Origin: Undaria pinnatifida
Taxonomy: Eukaryota > Sar > Phaeophyceae > Laminariales > Alariaceae
DNA: 64,000 bases
Direction: 5' to 3'
Assembly (NCBI GenBank): GCA_012845835.1
Contig: JABAKD010000012.1
Span: 6,229,344-6,293,343, forward strand
How positions within the stretch are numbered: position 1 is the stretch's first letter; each line of letters opens with the position of its first letter. Positions 45,844 through 57,900 of this stretch are shown here, in pieces. A program made the position numbers and the translations under genes. The notes under the pieces were generated by a model, which ran no database searches, was not told the DNA's origin, and saw only the letters and a program-made list of their open reading frames with translations.

Positions 45844-45990
45844 ACGGGCGGAAACACACGGATAACAAACAAGCTTCGCGCTTCGGCGGCCGCAGTTGCC
45901 GCAGCAGCAGCAGGCCGCGTAAGTAGGATTTGTAGCAGGGCTTATTGACACCTGGTATGATAAGAGTATGATACGAGTATGACACACGTG
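45180..45990. repeat. Three tandem CTG...CAG modules, unit B
   Basis: This has the same three-module structure as 29,590-30,400. Tract lengths differ: the third CTG tract has 11 units, the second CTG tract is also one unit longer, and the third CAG tract is shorter. Unit C is truncated before this point. Confidence 0.8.
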
Positions 45991-46554
45991 TCTACACAGA
46001 CCCCAGAAGCGCTACCAAGTGGTCCTCCTTCCACTGATGCCAACTACCTACACGAGAGGACCCATGGAACAAGGAGTTGTCAACTCCGCAGTCACGGAGA
46101 TGTGCAGGATGTGCAACACGCGGCCGAGGCGATGGCTGTGGATGGGAACATCTTGTACCGCAGCAGCAGGATGAGCAGCAGCAGCCGGGTCATCAGCAGC
46201 AGCAGCCGCACCAAGATCAGTAAATCCACCTTCAACCAGGCCCGGTAGGGGCTGCACATGCGGGCTGTCTGCCATCGAGGCCGAGGGTCCACCAGTGAAC
46301 CCCCCTCACGCTCACGCGCTCGTTTGTTTGCTGCTGCTCAAGCACTCGTCGTGGTGTTCCGGGCGAGAACGATACCAAATTCACGTACTTTGCGTGCGCT
46401 GCTGCGCCTTTCTCAGCCAGACGCTGCAGCTCCTCTACAATTAATACTCTTATTATCATATTATGTGTGATACCACACATGAAATGTTCTTTTTTGTGAC
46501 GTGTTCATTCTTTCCCCAGCGCTGATTGGTATTTTTTTTCGAGATTCATTTTCT

Positions 46555-47383
46555 TCAGCTAACGACCGCAGACATTTTTTGGGACTTTTTTACGTCTAAA
46601 AATATTTCAGTCCCTAGCCTAATAGTACAATCAAGGAAGGCATTATTCACCAGTATTCCTGAGAATATTAGTGCATCACACCTGAATTGACTGTGAGGGG
46701 GAACATTGAAAACCCAAATGTCCCTGGCCATTTGGTTGGGAGATCCAAAATAATACATTATCAAAATCTACGATGAAAACCTAATTTATTTATTTCTCAA
46801 CATAGAACCAACCTCAAGATTGTTAAATGTATCTACTTATCAACAAAACCAACCTCACGCTTGCAAAATTCAATAATAAGTAACATCATGACTGGTCTCC
46901 CAACTTATCTGCCTCTTACTGTCTAGTACGTATACATGAAATATAGCCTTGAAACGGATGAACTAATATTTTTGTATTTCCGTTTCGTACACAGGTACTT
47001 CAATCAAGATCATGGAAAAATAACTATACAAAAAATACGCAATGCACTTGTACATTCATTCGGTATCGGTTCCTTGCTTCAACCTTCGTTGTGTGCGGAA
47101 TCAAGGCTTTGAGCTCAGCCTTTTGTGCTATAGTACCGTCCGGTAATGACTGAGCGGAACCACGGAGCCTTAGTGACATGTTCAAGTGCATTGCTAAGCT
47201 GTTCATGTGGTGAAAAACTGAAAGACTTCCTTCATCTGCGGCAAACATACAGGTGAACATTTGGTGATGAAGGAGTTTAGTATACGAGTGAATAAAACTG
47301 AAAAGAAGTGCGGTCCAAGAAAACGAGAATGACATGTCATCATGGACGGGATACAAGCATTCATATTGGAGCGACCATACCAA
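46555..47383 (-). CDS. Candidate spliced minus-strand gene, unit B copy
   Basis: This is the counterpart of 30,965-31,793. Both frames are the same length as in unit A. Changes such as Cys to Arg in the middle of the first frame and Ser to Pro in the second suggest little constraint. The splice-like signals are retained. Function unknown. Confidence 0.33.
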
Positions 47384-48350
47384 GTCAGGAAGGATGGGAC
47401 GGACTGGATATACACGGCAGTGTAGATGGACTGGATATCACGGCTGCTGTGCACTGCCTATACAAGGGAAGTACCATGGGTATACCACAGCTTGCCGATG
47501 ATGTTCACTATAATCCATGCTCCAACGCGTTGATTTACCATGATAAGTACGACGTGTACTTCTAATTCACCGATTCTTTATATATATATGACCTGACTCA
47601 GTAACCTAAAAAAAATGACAACGATAGTACCCAATGAGAAGAGAACACGGTGGTGCTTTAGCTTGCCATGTTTTTTTTGTTGACACCACATCACATCGCG
47701 TCACATCACAATAGTGGGTGGACGAAAATAACGACAGCGGGGCGTCGTGTGCTGAACACGGAAGCTTCAACCAAGAGACCGCGGGAAGCTAATGCATCAA
47801 TTTGGAGCGACACTACTTGCAGAATATTCAATCCTCGTGTTAGTCACGAGGAAAAGAAGAGTAGCGGGCTTCGACTAACACCAACAACCTGCACCAATCA
47901 TTGCGGGCCTGGCGAGTCTCTACTTCACGATGGCGCAAAAACAACAGGGGCTGCTTTCTCATCGAGTGCCTGGTTTTCCATGCCCGTCCCCCGCCCGACC
48001 ACCGTATCTTCCAAAAATAACAAAAAAATAATGCTAACAAAGGAGATCCATCTTACCATACGTTTTTGAGTTCCAACCATTTCGGGACGCACACACACCA
48101 ACGCCCCAAAAGAGAAAAGCAATATTGTTGGGCTGGGTTGGGTTGGGTTGGGATTGCCCGCGTCCCACCAGCTTACACAGTTGACGACAGTTACAAATAT
48201 CCACCACCGCGAGCTCCTGGAAAGAGCTACATCATCCTGATCGGCCGGCTTTCGTGCATACACATTTGAGGATGACTGCTGCGTCGGGAGCTCACTTTTG
48301 TAGGAGTTACCCTTTCCCCACTGCGCGCTCTAGATCTGTCGGACCGCAGA

Positions 48351-48932
48351 ATGGAGGCCACCGCGCGCGTTAGCGGGGACTCCGCTACCACCATAACGCC
48401 ACCTACTCCGCCATCATCTGGCGGTTCTCCGCCGTCATCAGGCGGTTCAGCACTGTCATCAGCATCGTCACCATCGATGTCACCAGCATCGTCTCCATTG
48501 CTGCCATTCCCATCACCTCCATCGCCGTCCCCAGCGTCAAGTCCTTCGCCGTTGACCGTGTCACCTCCGCCGTCATCAAGCGGTGCTTCGCCGTCATCAA
48601 GCGGTGCTGCGCCGTCATCGGGCGGTCTTCCGCCGTCGCGAGGCTGCGCTCTGTCATGGGGAGGTTCAGCACCGTTTGAACCCGCGTCATCCCTTCCGCC
48701 GCCAACTTCACCACCTCTACCACAGTCCGGAGCGTCATCGCCATCACCTCCACCGCCGTCGGCCGCGTCACCCCCAGCGCCGTCGGCCGCACCACCACCT
48801 CCGCCGTCATTTAGAGGTTCAGCAAAAACGTCGTTCGTCGGCTCCATCCTGCATTCCAACACAATTATCAAAACGTATAGGCGGGCGATGGGTACGTCTG
48901 AAGCACACGCAGCCAGCCATCGAAATTGTTGA
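48351..48932 (+). CDS. Ser/Pro-rich frame, unit B copy
   Basis: This has the same length and repeat structure as 32,763-33,344. The reverse-strand Gly/Asp frame is also open (48,227-48,970). No start or splice evidence separates them. Confidence 0.25.
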   Translation: MEATARVSGDSATTITPPTPPSSGGSPPSSGGSALSSASSPSMSPASSPLLPFPSPPSPSPASSPSPLTVSPPPSSSGASPSSSGAAPSSGGLPPSRGCALSWGGSAPFEPASSLPPPTSPPLPQSGASSPSPPPPSAASPPAPSAAPPPPPSFRGSAKTSFVGSILHSNTIIKTYRRAMGTSEAHAASHRNC

Positions 48933-49257
48933 GGACTGCATTCACCGCCTCCTATACCACTAAACCACAATTAAAACGTGGTACTATGATTTATATTAGC
49001 GCCAACGCGAGCACTCAAGCATATTTAAGCCTGATGCCTCTACCCTTGAAATACAGGCAGTGCATGACAAAAGGAGAAGATTGCTTTGCGTAAAAACAAA
49101 TCGTCCCTACGACTAACCCGCTATGCACGCACAATATACACTGTACGGTACACTTGTTGCTTGAACGTAGCGAAGCTCTACGCTTGGTCGACGTGGTCCA
49201 TCTGTTGGTTTCAAACAACACACTCCCATTTGTTTCGTGTTCCGAGGGTGCTGAAGC

Positions 49258-50146
49258 TAGAGGTGTTGCCCGACGAGTACCCGTCTTGAACGGGTAGCCG
49301 CTCATTTCGGGGAAAAAATACCCGGGTACTCGCGAGTATTTCGGCGATTATGGGCGGGTACCCGGGTACCCGTATAACATCCGGGTACCCGGCTAACAGA
49401 CGGGTACCTTGATACCCAGAACATTATTTCTCATCAAGTTCGGTCCTTAAAGTTTGCTACGAATTAACTACTACGAAATAAACTCGTAAGGGAGATAGTT
49501 GTGGTAATGCAAAGGGTACAGGATTCGGCATAACAACTCTGCACAAGTCATGATTTCCATACACCAGTAAAACAGACTACGCGATTCTAAAGCATCCTAG
49601 ATATGTATGTATGCGTTTGTGGGTTCAAAGCACAGGCGGATGAGGCGAGGCATGAGACAGCATTTTCATTTTGAAAAGGGTTCCCTGGACAATATCGTAC
49701 GAAATAGTGCCCAGGGGACGTGATTTACGGCATGATAAGTTGCCATGCCCGGGATTTCGAATGTCATCTAACGAGTACCCGAGTACCCGGCACCCGGGAA
49801 CCCGTTTCAACCGGGTACCCGGATATCCGGGGCCCAAATACTCGGCGAGTATGAACTGCTACTCGTATAGGTCACAGTGACGCGTGAGGCATGATACCAC
49901 ATTTTCATTTGAGAAGGATTTCCTGGAGAATATCGTACGAAATAGTACCCAGGGGACGTGATTTAGAGGATGATAAGTTGCCATGCCCTGAATTATGAAC
50001 GTAATCTGACGAGTACCCGGGTACCCGGGTATCCGGAGCCCAAATACTCGGCGAGTATGAAGTGCTACTCATACCCATGACGCGTATTAGCAAGCCGGGT
50101 AATACTCGCGAGTAGCCAGGTAATTGGTAAAAGGGTGACACCTCTA
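49258..50146. mobile_element. hAT-like non-autonomous DNA transposon (MITE), unit B
   Basis: This is the same element at the same position as in unit A, with the same flanks GCTGAAGC (49,250-49,257) and GATGAAGC (50,147-50,154). The inserted copy was therefore present before the array duplicated. It is six bases shorter, with a few substitutions including one in the right inverted repeat (GGGTGACACC). Confidence 0.8.
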
Positions 50147-50587
50147 GATGAAGCACAACAGATCCTTCACAGGCACCTACGCCACATAGGTTCGACGACC
50201 GCTCACCCCGATGGCCCTGTCTATGGGGAGGTTGGAACATCCGCGAGACATCGTTTTGACTGCGCCTCATGCAACAACCCGCCACCAAAAATCGTACCCG
50301 TTCAAGTCATACAGCTGTACCCAAACGAATGCGGTGCATCATCTCGTCCACGCCAAGCTTCAGATATCTGAAGTCAGGGTATGGTGAGGATGACGCAAGC
50401 TGACATCTGGTCAAACAGAAAAAACACTGGCCAGGCCTCTTTCAATCAGATACATATCCCAACCTCGTTCGGTGTTTTCCGTCCATCATTGAGCGCAGAT
50501 GAACTGCTTTCCTTGCAACCCGTCAAATACAATTTTCCTTACCACACCACGTTTATCCCGATTCTCTGCAGAAAAGTGCGGACTTAC

Positions 50588-51080
50588 CCAGGACCGTCTT
50601 GGCCGCCTCCACCACGTCTCGCACTTCCATCGCCCTCTCCACAATCCCCACCCTGCCCGCATTCTCCCTCGTCCTCTCCACCTCGGCCGCCTCCCTCGCT
50701 TCCTCCGTCCTCCGCGCCTCCCCCGCAGTACCCAACTCCCGTGTCTTCCTCATCCCCCTCACGTCCCTCGCTCCCCCCCCCGTCTCCCTCGCCCCCTCCC
50801 CCGCCATCCCCGCTGCCACCGCCATCACTGACTTCACCATCTCCACCAGCAGCGCCCGAGACGGCAGCAGCACCATCAACACCAGTACCACTAGCACCAC
50901 TATCAACACCGCCAGTACGAACGCAAACAGCAGCATCACCACGAGGGGAAGGCATGGCACGAAACCCAGTCCCCGAGACCGCCTGCGTAGCTGGAATCTT
51001 GGAGTCGGCTCGCCCCGACGCTTCAGGGTCCTCTCGAGAGCAGCTCTCACTGCCATTGCACTTCGTCGCATCTGTCGCAT
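50588..51080 (-). CDS. Candidate exon: one membrane helix plus a charged helix, B/C junction copy
   Basis: On the minus strand the frame has a basic N-terminal part, then a strongly hydrophobic run of about 29 residues (LPLVVMLLFAFVLAVLIVVL and on), then a long charged stretch rich in Glu, Arg and Ala (GEARRTEEAREAAEVERTRE) likely to form an amphipathic or coiled-coil helix. It ends at a perfect donor-type CTGG|GTAAGT at 50,588. An acceptor-like CTACGCAG lies near 50,988 if the exon starts internally. The partner exons are not identified. The copy near 35,062-35,658 has a one-base shift and a premature TAA. Reading the Pro-rich plus strand instead is possible. Confidence 0.35.
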
Positions 51081-51941
51081 CCTCGCGGTCTGTCTTAAGA
51101 GTCACCTCGCGAGCGATGGTGGCGCCAGGAACCCTCTTTGTGGAACCAACACGAGGCGCAAGCGACGGTACCGAGCCCTCTGCCTCCTCCACGCCCCCTG
51201 AAGGGCCCTCGCTGATCTTCCGCACGGGCTATGGGGTACGTCGCGGGGCATGTACCGTGGGAGGCCGGAGGAAGACGACAGGTGACTGCTGGTCAGTGGC
51301 GGTATTTAAAAACACGCTGCAAATACGAGAAACAGTATCGAATACTCTCTTGAGTAGTGGGCGTTTGTTGTCACCCTCATCGGCACCAGATCGAACGAAT
51401 CTTTGGTGCAAGGCGAAAACTCCATGCGTGCGCGCGAAATGGCTGACGACCACAATGTCCAACAATCCCTACTTTACAGAAAAAACTATCATAGTGGGTT
51501 GTGATTAAACCTCAACGTGAAAGCGTATGGGTGATTAACGTCTGATGCAATCCAAAGGGAAACATACCCCCATTCCTGTCATGCCTACTGGTTGACTACC
51601 GCCAATTCTGTTCCCCCCATTCCTGTCAAAGCCACTGGACAAGTCATTGTGTTGGCTACCGCCAATCCTGTTAATAGGCGTCACCAGCGAGACTGTGACG
51701 AATCTGATGATGCTTGCTACTCACTCCCAGGCGTCATTGCACGACATTCAGTCAGCGTCAGTGCGTCAATGGTGACAAATGCAAACAGACATCAAACTCT
51801 ATGCACATTGATCATGTGAATAAACAATTCTCACTATAGCCTGGCATCATCAGGGGAAGGTCGACCGCGCGCGAAACTCAAAATGTTTGAGGAGCGCTTT
51901 ACATTTAAACACGGTCGACTCTTGCGGCACCCCATGAAATA

Positions 51942-54900
51942 TTGACCAGGCTCACCTCCCCCGACGGTGCGCCACCAGAACCCCGCTTTGAGGAAGAAAT
52001 CAAAAACCCCGTAGCCCAACCGCTCCTTGCGACCTCTCCGTTGGGCCGCGAAACCTTCCCCCCAGTGTTCCTTCCTTCTCCTCCCCCTCCTCCCCCCCCT
52101 CCTCCTGTCCCTCGGCCAGCGCTTGCTGCTGGCGTCCCCTCTGTGGCCACACTGACCACTGAGCCCTCAGCTACGCCTCTCACCACCGAGGATGACGCCG
52201 TCACACCGGCGCTACCGCCTGTCACTACATCACTGGACGCCGCGGACACACGATTCGACCTGCACCAGGTATATGATATCGAGCCAAGCTATTGTTAGTG
52301 CGTACGGGCAAAGTTGGCGACGTACTGCCTTAGGCGTGTGCGCACAGCATCCTTCCACTCTTTTCGTCTACAGAGGGTGTTGAAACGCAACATACCCTTC
52401 AGAGGCACCCGCGGCACGCTTGGTTTGACGATCGTTCACCCCGTGACAGTGTCTATGAGGAGGTTCGAACTACCACTTCGTAGCGTCTTCGCCGGCACTG
52501 CCGCTGCGCCTCATGCGTCAAGTCACCTCCAAAGCAGTCAAGGCTCAGTACCCGAGGGATGAGTGTGAGGTGGTAGAGATGATTACAGCCTAAATTACAC
52601 AAACTCGCTACAGCCATCCTTGTGCGAGGAACGGTGCAAGTATCCAAACGGAAGCTACGTCAACGATGACACACCTTGGCATCGACGAAGCTTCAAGAGG
52701 TCTGCTAGTCTTGCCGCTTCCGTCACCCGTCGAAGTCGTTCCGTCGCCGCCGATACTCCCGCTGCCTCCGTCACTGCCACTGAAGGACGGGGTGTTGCTC
52801 GACATCGACTATGGGGTACATCGTCGGGACATGCGTCACGGAAGGCCGGAGGAAAAACAGGCGACTGCTGGTCAACGGCGGCGACACAAGCAAGCTAGCA
52901 CGATCCAACAATCTTATCCGTACAGAGAAAATTGTCGTGGACCTGGTGGGCGCCACTTCGAACTACTATAGTCTTCGGCATGAAACGCAAGCTTGACACG
53001 GTTCACGTACGCGCGCAATAGAAACTTCCATATCCAAAACTGGCCAGGCTTACCAGAATCAGAACGGGTATCGATGACAACTCTACGTGGAGGCGTACGG
53101 GAGATTACGGCATGATGAAGTCTAAAGGGAAAAATCCCTTCCATTCCTGGCGATGCTACTGCATCAGCGAATTTTTCTAACATCTCTTCTGGGACCCGAG
53201 TATAGCAACCTGCAACCAAAACCACGACAAGGGGGTATCATCAAGGATCCAGGAAAAGCGTGCACCACCCCCACTATCACCATCCTGGGCCGCGTGGTAC
53301 AGCTCCTTGCACCGCACTTCCGGCCAACACCCTACCCCGGCAGCCAGGGCTGCTTCGTGTTGCACTGGCGCATGCTATTAATAGGACTACTACGGAAGGC
53401 CATAGCAATTGCAGTAGGAGCCACGTTATACACCAAAACCTATGCATTCCCCTGTTTTTCATAACCATATTAGGTCCCTCTTACTACATTCCCCCGTCCT
53501 GTTTTGCATAACCATATTCGGTCATGATTACTACGTTTCCCAGCAACAATAGTACCGTCGAGGTGCATCTACTTTTCCCACTACCCGCATCGGCAAAAAA
53601 AAAAAGTGAAACCCGATGAACGATGCAATATCCTATGGCCTGAGTAAAATAATCGGAAACAAGTGTAAATCACGACGATATCGGGTACGGTCATGCACGA
53701 CATGGTGCAGCTCCAACGAAAGAAGAAGAAGGGGGAGAAAAAGGGCAAACCACGAGTGGGCAAAGTCGACGGGCGAGGGGGCAGGAGGAGGACGGGGCGC
53801 AGAGGTTGTGGGTATGCTGTACGCCGACGATGCGGGCATCGTATCGCGATCACCAGGAGGTCTGGAAAAGACGATGACGGTGATCGTGACTGCGTGCTCG
53901 GAGTTTAGGCTTACGGCCTCCGAGGCCAAAACGGAAATTACGTGCCTGCAGGCACAATAATGCGGGGAAGGTGTCGTTCAACATCATTGCAGCCGGCCAA
54001 GTATACAACAAACAATCGAATTTGTTTCCTTGGATGGGGCTATCAGCGCAGATAGAGAGCTCAGCGTCGAGATAACGCGGCGTCTTCAGAGTGCCTGGGC
54101 GCGCTTCCAGCGGTGTAAGATAGAAATCTATGACCACCCGGGTGCGTGCTTACGGCTGAAGGTGCGGATGCTGAACGCCGAGGTGATTGAGGCACCACCC
54201 TAAGGGTGCGTGGCATGGAGCCCGAACAAGCCTGACTACGACAGGCTGCGACAGATTACCCACTCCATGCTTCTCTGATGCCTCGACTGGCGGAAACGGA
54301 CATGCGAAGACCAAACCCTCTCGTAGGCCGACGCGCTTGCCAAGGCCGACTCCGAGAGCATAAAGGCGACAGTGCGGAAAAGGAGGGCGTTGTTTGCGCG
54401 GTTCGTGGCACGTATGGGGGAGGAGCGTCTGCCCCGGAGGGTGATGTTGGGGGAGCTGGATGGGGGTGAGGGCTACTCAGGGGGGCAAGAGAAGGGTCGG
54501 ATGGTGCGCCTGGAGGAAGGTACGACACAATTTGGCATGACACTCGAAGGGCAGCAAAACAGGCTGCACAGAAGGTAGGCAGATGGTTTCGACGGGCTGA
54601 GGAGGGGGCAGAGGCATTCATGCGGAAACGGCATGACGCAGAGAGTTGCAGAGCTGCAGAGCGACACGCGAAGACCGCGGCAGCGCCACCCATCGTCGGC
54701 ATCTCTACGCAGCGCGGGTGAGGGCGGGGGGGGGGGTTGGGGAGAGGGGAGGGGGGGGGGCGTCCTGCCCAAGAGACTGAAGTCTGGGTCTAGCCATCAT
54801 CGTCCTGACGTTTGTGTGCCTTCCCATGGCCGTAAGTAGCTAGCGTAAGGCCGCCCGGACTTCTTCGCCTCGCTGTGTTCCCCCCCTAGTGCCCTTCATG

Positions 54901-57900
54901 CACTTGATGCCTATGTACCCAAGCCGTTTTCAGTCGGTTTCTAGGATATTTTTTTATGGTGTTTGTTCCTTTCCTTTCCTTGTTTCCTCTTCTTTTATGT
55001 TTTTTCCTTTCTTTTGTTATTTTCCAATTAACTTGGGTATTTCGTGCGCATGCATATTGATAGCATTGGCTGGTTGGTTGGCTGATATCTGTTGCCACCC
55101 CCCCCCCTGCAGGCGAGCTCGCGTATACATTCATTTACTTCATGTAATGTATACGTGGTTGTCTTATTCCCAATTTAGTTGGCTTATATCGGACGGTGTA
55201 CTTTTGTTGTTTTCTTGGTAGCGCTGTGTAGCTTACCTTACCTCGCTGCACCCCCGCTGCTGGCGAGTCTTCGTAAGTTATTACATACGTACTGTTTTCC
55301 TTGCTTCGTTTTCTACTTCTCCACGTGTTTTCGTCTTTTGTCCCCTTGTTACTAGTTTGCTTTTTTTCCCCCTCGGACTTGTACATTGGTTTGGTTTCCT
55401 GGGTGGTACCCGGTTGAGTCGGTTTCACCTGCAAGTTTTGAAACGTATGACCGAGCATGGGCCTGGCACGTACGTACGATTACTTCCGATTTCATTTTTA
55501 CATTTTTTGGCGGATGCATGACTTGTTTCAACTATGAGATATACGTGCACCAGTTTGAGTTCGTTTTATTATTTCCCCGGGATATTCTTCCGCTGCAGAG
55601 TGACTGGAGCCTGTCCTGTGACCACGGACTTGATCATGCGAGTTAATGTGAGGACAACAACAACAACAACAGCAGCAGCAGCATTTAGTTGAGGAGCCCC
55701 GCCATTAAGAAAAGTATGGAAAAAAAGACGTACTGTATCCCTATCGTGGTACGCATCTAATCCTCACTTATATTCCACCATGCTTCCCCGTGAAGGACGA
55801 TTATGGCCAGGCAATGTCGGTAGCAAGACTGTGGTGAAAGCTGGCGATGCTGGCGCTGCAGGCTAACCTCGCCGAAGTGCTATTATCCGACAACGAATAG
55901 CGTCGACGTATCAACGGTGGCCAATGCAAACAAACACCAGACCGAATGGGCATTGATGACCGACGAGGATATTGTCACCAACGCCTATTAATAGCGGCTT
56001 TAGAAGCCGGGTATCCGCCATAACCGCAGAACGACCCAATGGCGTTCTTGCTTTTCAACACCGTTAACAAGCAGGAGAGCGGACAAGCTACACACCCTAC
56101 ACACGGTAGATCCAGGATTCCAGCTGCCTGCTACAGAATGGTGTTGATGGAATAATCTCAACACAATACTCCACCCTGGAGTACGGTATCATGAAACGAC
56201 CCATCATATTCAGCCCTTAGACACGACATGAGCTGATTTAGGACTATTGCTGTATAACACGCATGAAAGACACACCCTTACATTAACTTCCGAGTCCATG
56301 TTCTCCAAAACGAGGGGGAAACACGCAATGAAAGCGGTCGTTTTGGAAATACTTCGTCGAGATTTGTCCGTAGACGCATCGATCGGCGCTTTCACTCTCC
56401 CCGTTGCCGAGAATAATCTCCTTGGACTTTTGTCCGAGGGGGTGTGTTATCTTGCGGGTTATACGGTACTAGGCGGCGACGGAAGTAGACTGCATGTAAC
56501 GCCGACGAGCCAGAAAAAATTGGTCAAGGTCACACACCCAAAGGAACAAAATGGACCAGGCATAGGTACATAAGAGTATTATTATGCTGTACACCCGGGG
56601 AGGCCTTACCTCTGGTCATTTCTGTAACCAGCATTCGGCAAGCCACACCCTTGGGAACGAAATAAAAATCACATTGGAATTTTAGTATCAGTTCAAACGC
56701 GAAGTGTTTCAGCAGAGCATGACGTAGAAGTCACCACCATCTCCGTCACACACTCTCGTATGCACCCAGGAAGCTTCGGCCAGTGTACTCCATGTATAGC
56801 TCAGATACCGGTTGTTGCAGTAGTATAGAGTTTTCTTGAATATCCACATCATAGCACCAGCAAGACACACTAACTCCTCTACGACAACAGGAGTTCAATC
56901 CGCGCAGAACAGCAGTACCGAGAACGACAACACCACGCTCCACGCAAAGGTGCAGGGCATGTCCGAACAAATAACGATCGACTCTCACGATAAGTCACGC
57001 AATGTAGAGCAGTCTCACCGTCGCCGGGGAGGCGCCACCAGAAGTTGTCCTCGGCGAAGTAAGTAGGAAGCCGGACGCCCAACTTGTTTTGGCGCCCTGT
57101 CCGATACGCCCCGAAAACCCGCTTCCACAGTTCCCTCTTTCTCCTCCTCTTCCCTCCCCTCGCCCCTCCACTCCCCGTGGTCCCCGATCAGCACAATCCG
57201 CGACAGCACCGCCCGAAGCCGCGCTGGCCGCTGAGACCCCAGCTGCGCTTCTCCCCGATGAGAACGAACCCTCTCCACAGCCGCCATCTACTCCAACCTC
57301 AGCGGGCGCTGCCGACAGGTGCATCGACCTGCACGTGGTATCGGGACATTCTGCTGTCAACGCGTACGGGCGCAGATATTTGGCGACGTGTTGCTCATGT
57401 TGCATTCGCACAGCATACCTTCTCTACAATTTTAAGCGTCAACAGGTCCGTCCGAAACACGGACGACACGATTGAACCGACAACCGTTCACTCCGATGGC
57501 CGCGTGTATAAGAAGGTTTGAACGACCGCTAGCGACGTTATCATCACTACGCCTGCGCCTCATGCGTTAGACCGAGGCCAATCCGGTCAACATTATGTAC
57601 ATGAAGGATAAGTTGCAACGTTGTAGAGATGCATACAGACGGCCAAAAACAGTCATACCCGCTACACCTGCCCTTGTGCAAGGTGTAAGCACCCCTCAAC
57701 CGAAGCTACGTCAGCATTTACCTGGCTGTCGGCGACGAGCCAAGGAGCTTGTCAGTCTTCACGTTTCCGTCACCCACCGAGCTAATCTCGTCGCCATCGA
57801 CACCTCCGCTCCCCCCGTCACTACTACCGAATGGAGCGGTGTTACCTGACACGGGCTATGGAGTACATCATCGGGGCACACGTTACGGGAGGCCGGAAAA

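Larger units (their letters stand above)
35537..51102 (+). repeat. Tandem array unit B (about 15.6 kb)
   Basis: This is colinear with unit A over its full length. Private changes include loss of 8 bp near 37,328 (relative to A and C), a roughly 22-bp tandem duplication near 42,540 and an altered base count in several homopolymers. It shares with C a roughly 55-bp insertion near 37,890-37,945, which repeats the CATAACCATA segment and is absent from A. Confidence 0.9.
49180..51830 (+). pseudogene. Block P0 across the B/C junction
   Basis: This matches 33,600-36,260, including the hAT-like insert and the extra segment of nearly 800 bp. In this copy one plus frame stays open for 375 codons (50,381-51,508), the longest gap-free frame in the window, through Pro-rich sequence. 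The matching frame in the other copy is broken, and the opposite strand offers an equally plausible exon, so I do not call the plus frame a gene. Confidence 0.5.

Noticed and set aside
50381-51508. 375-codon plus-strand Pro-rich frame
   Set aside because: Its equivalent in the A/B copy is broken, it depends on C-rich low complexity, and the antisense strand has better splice signals.
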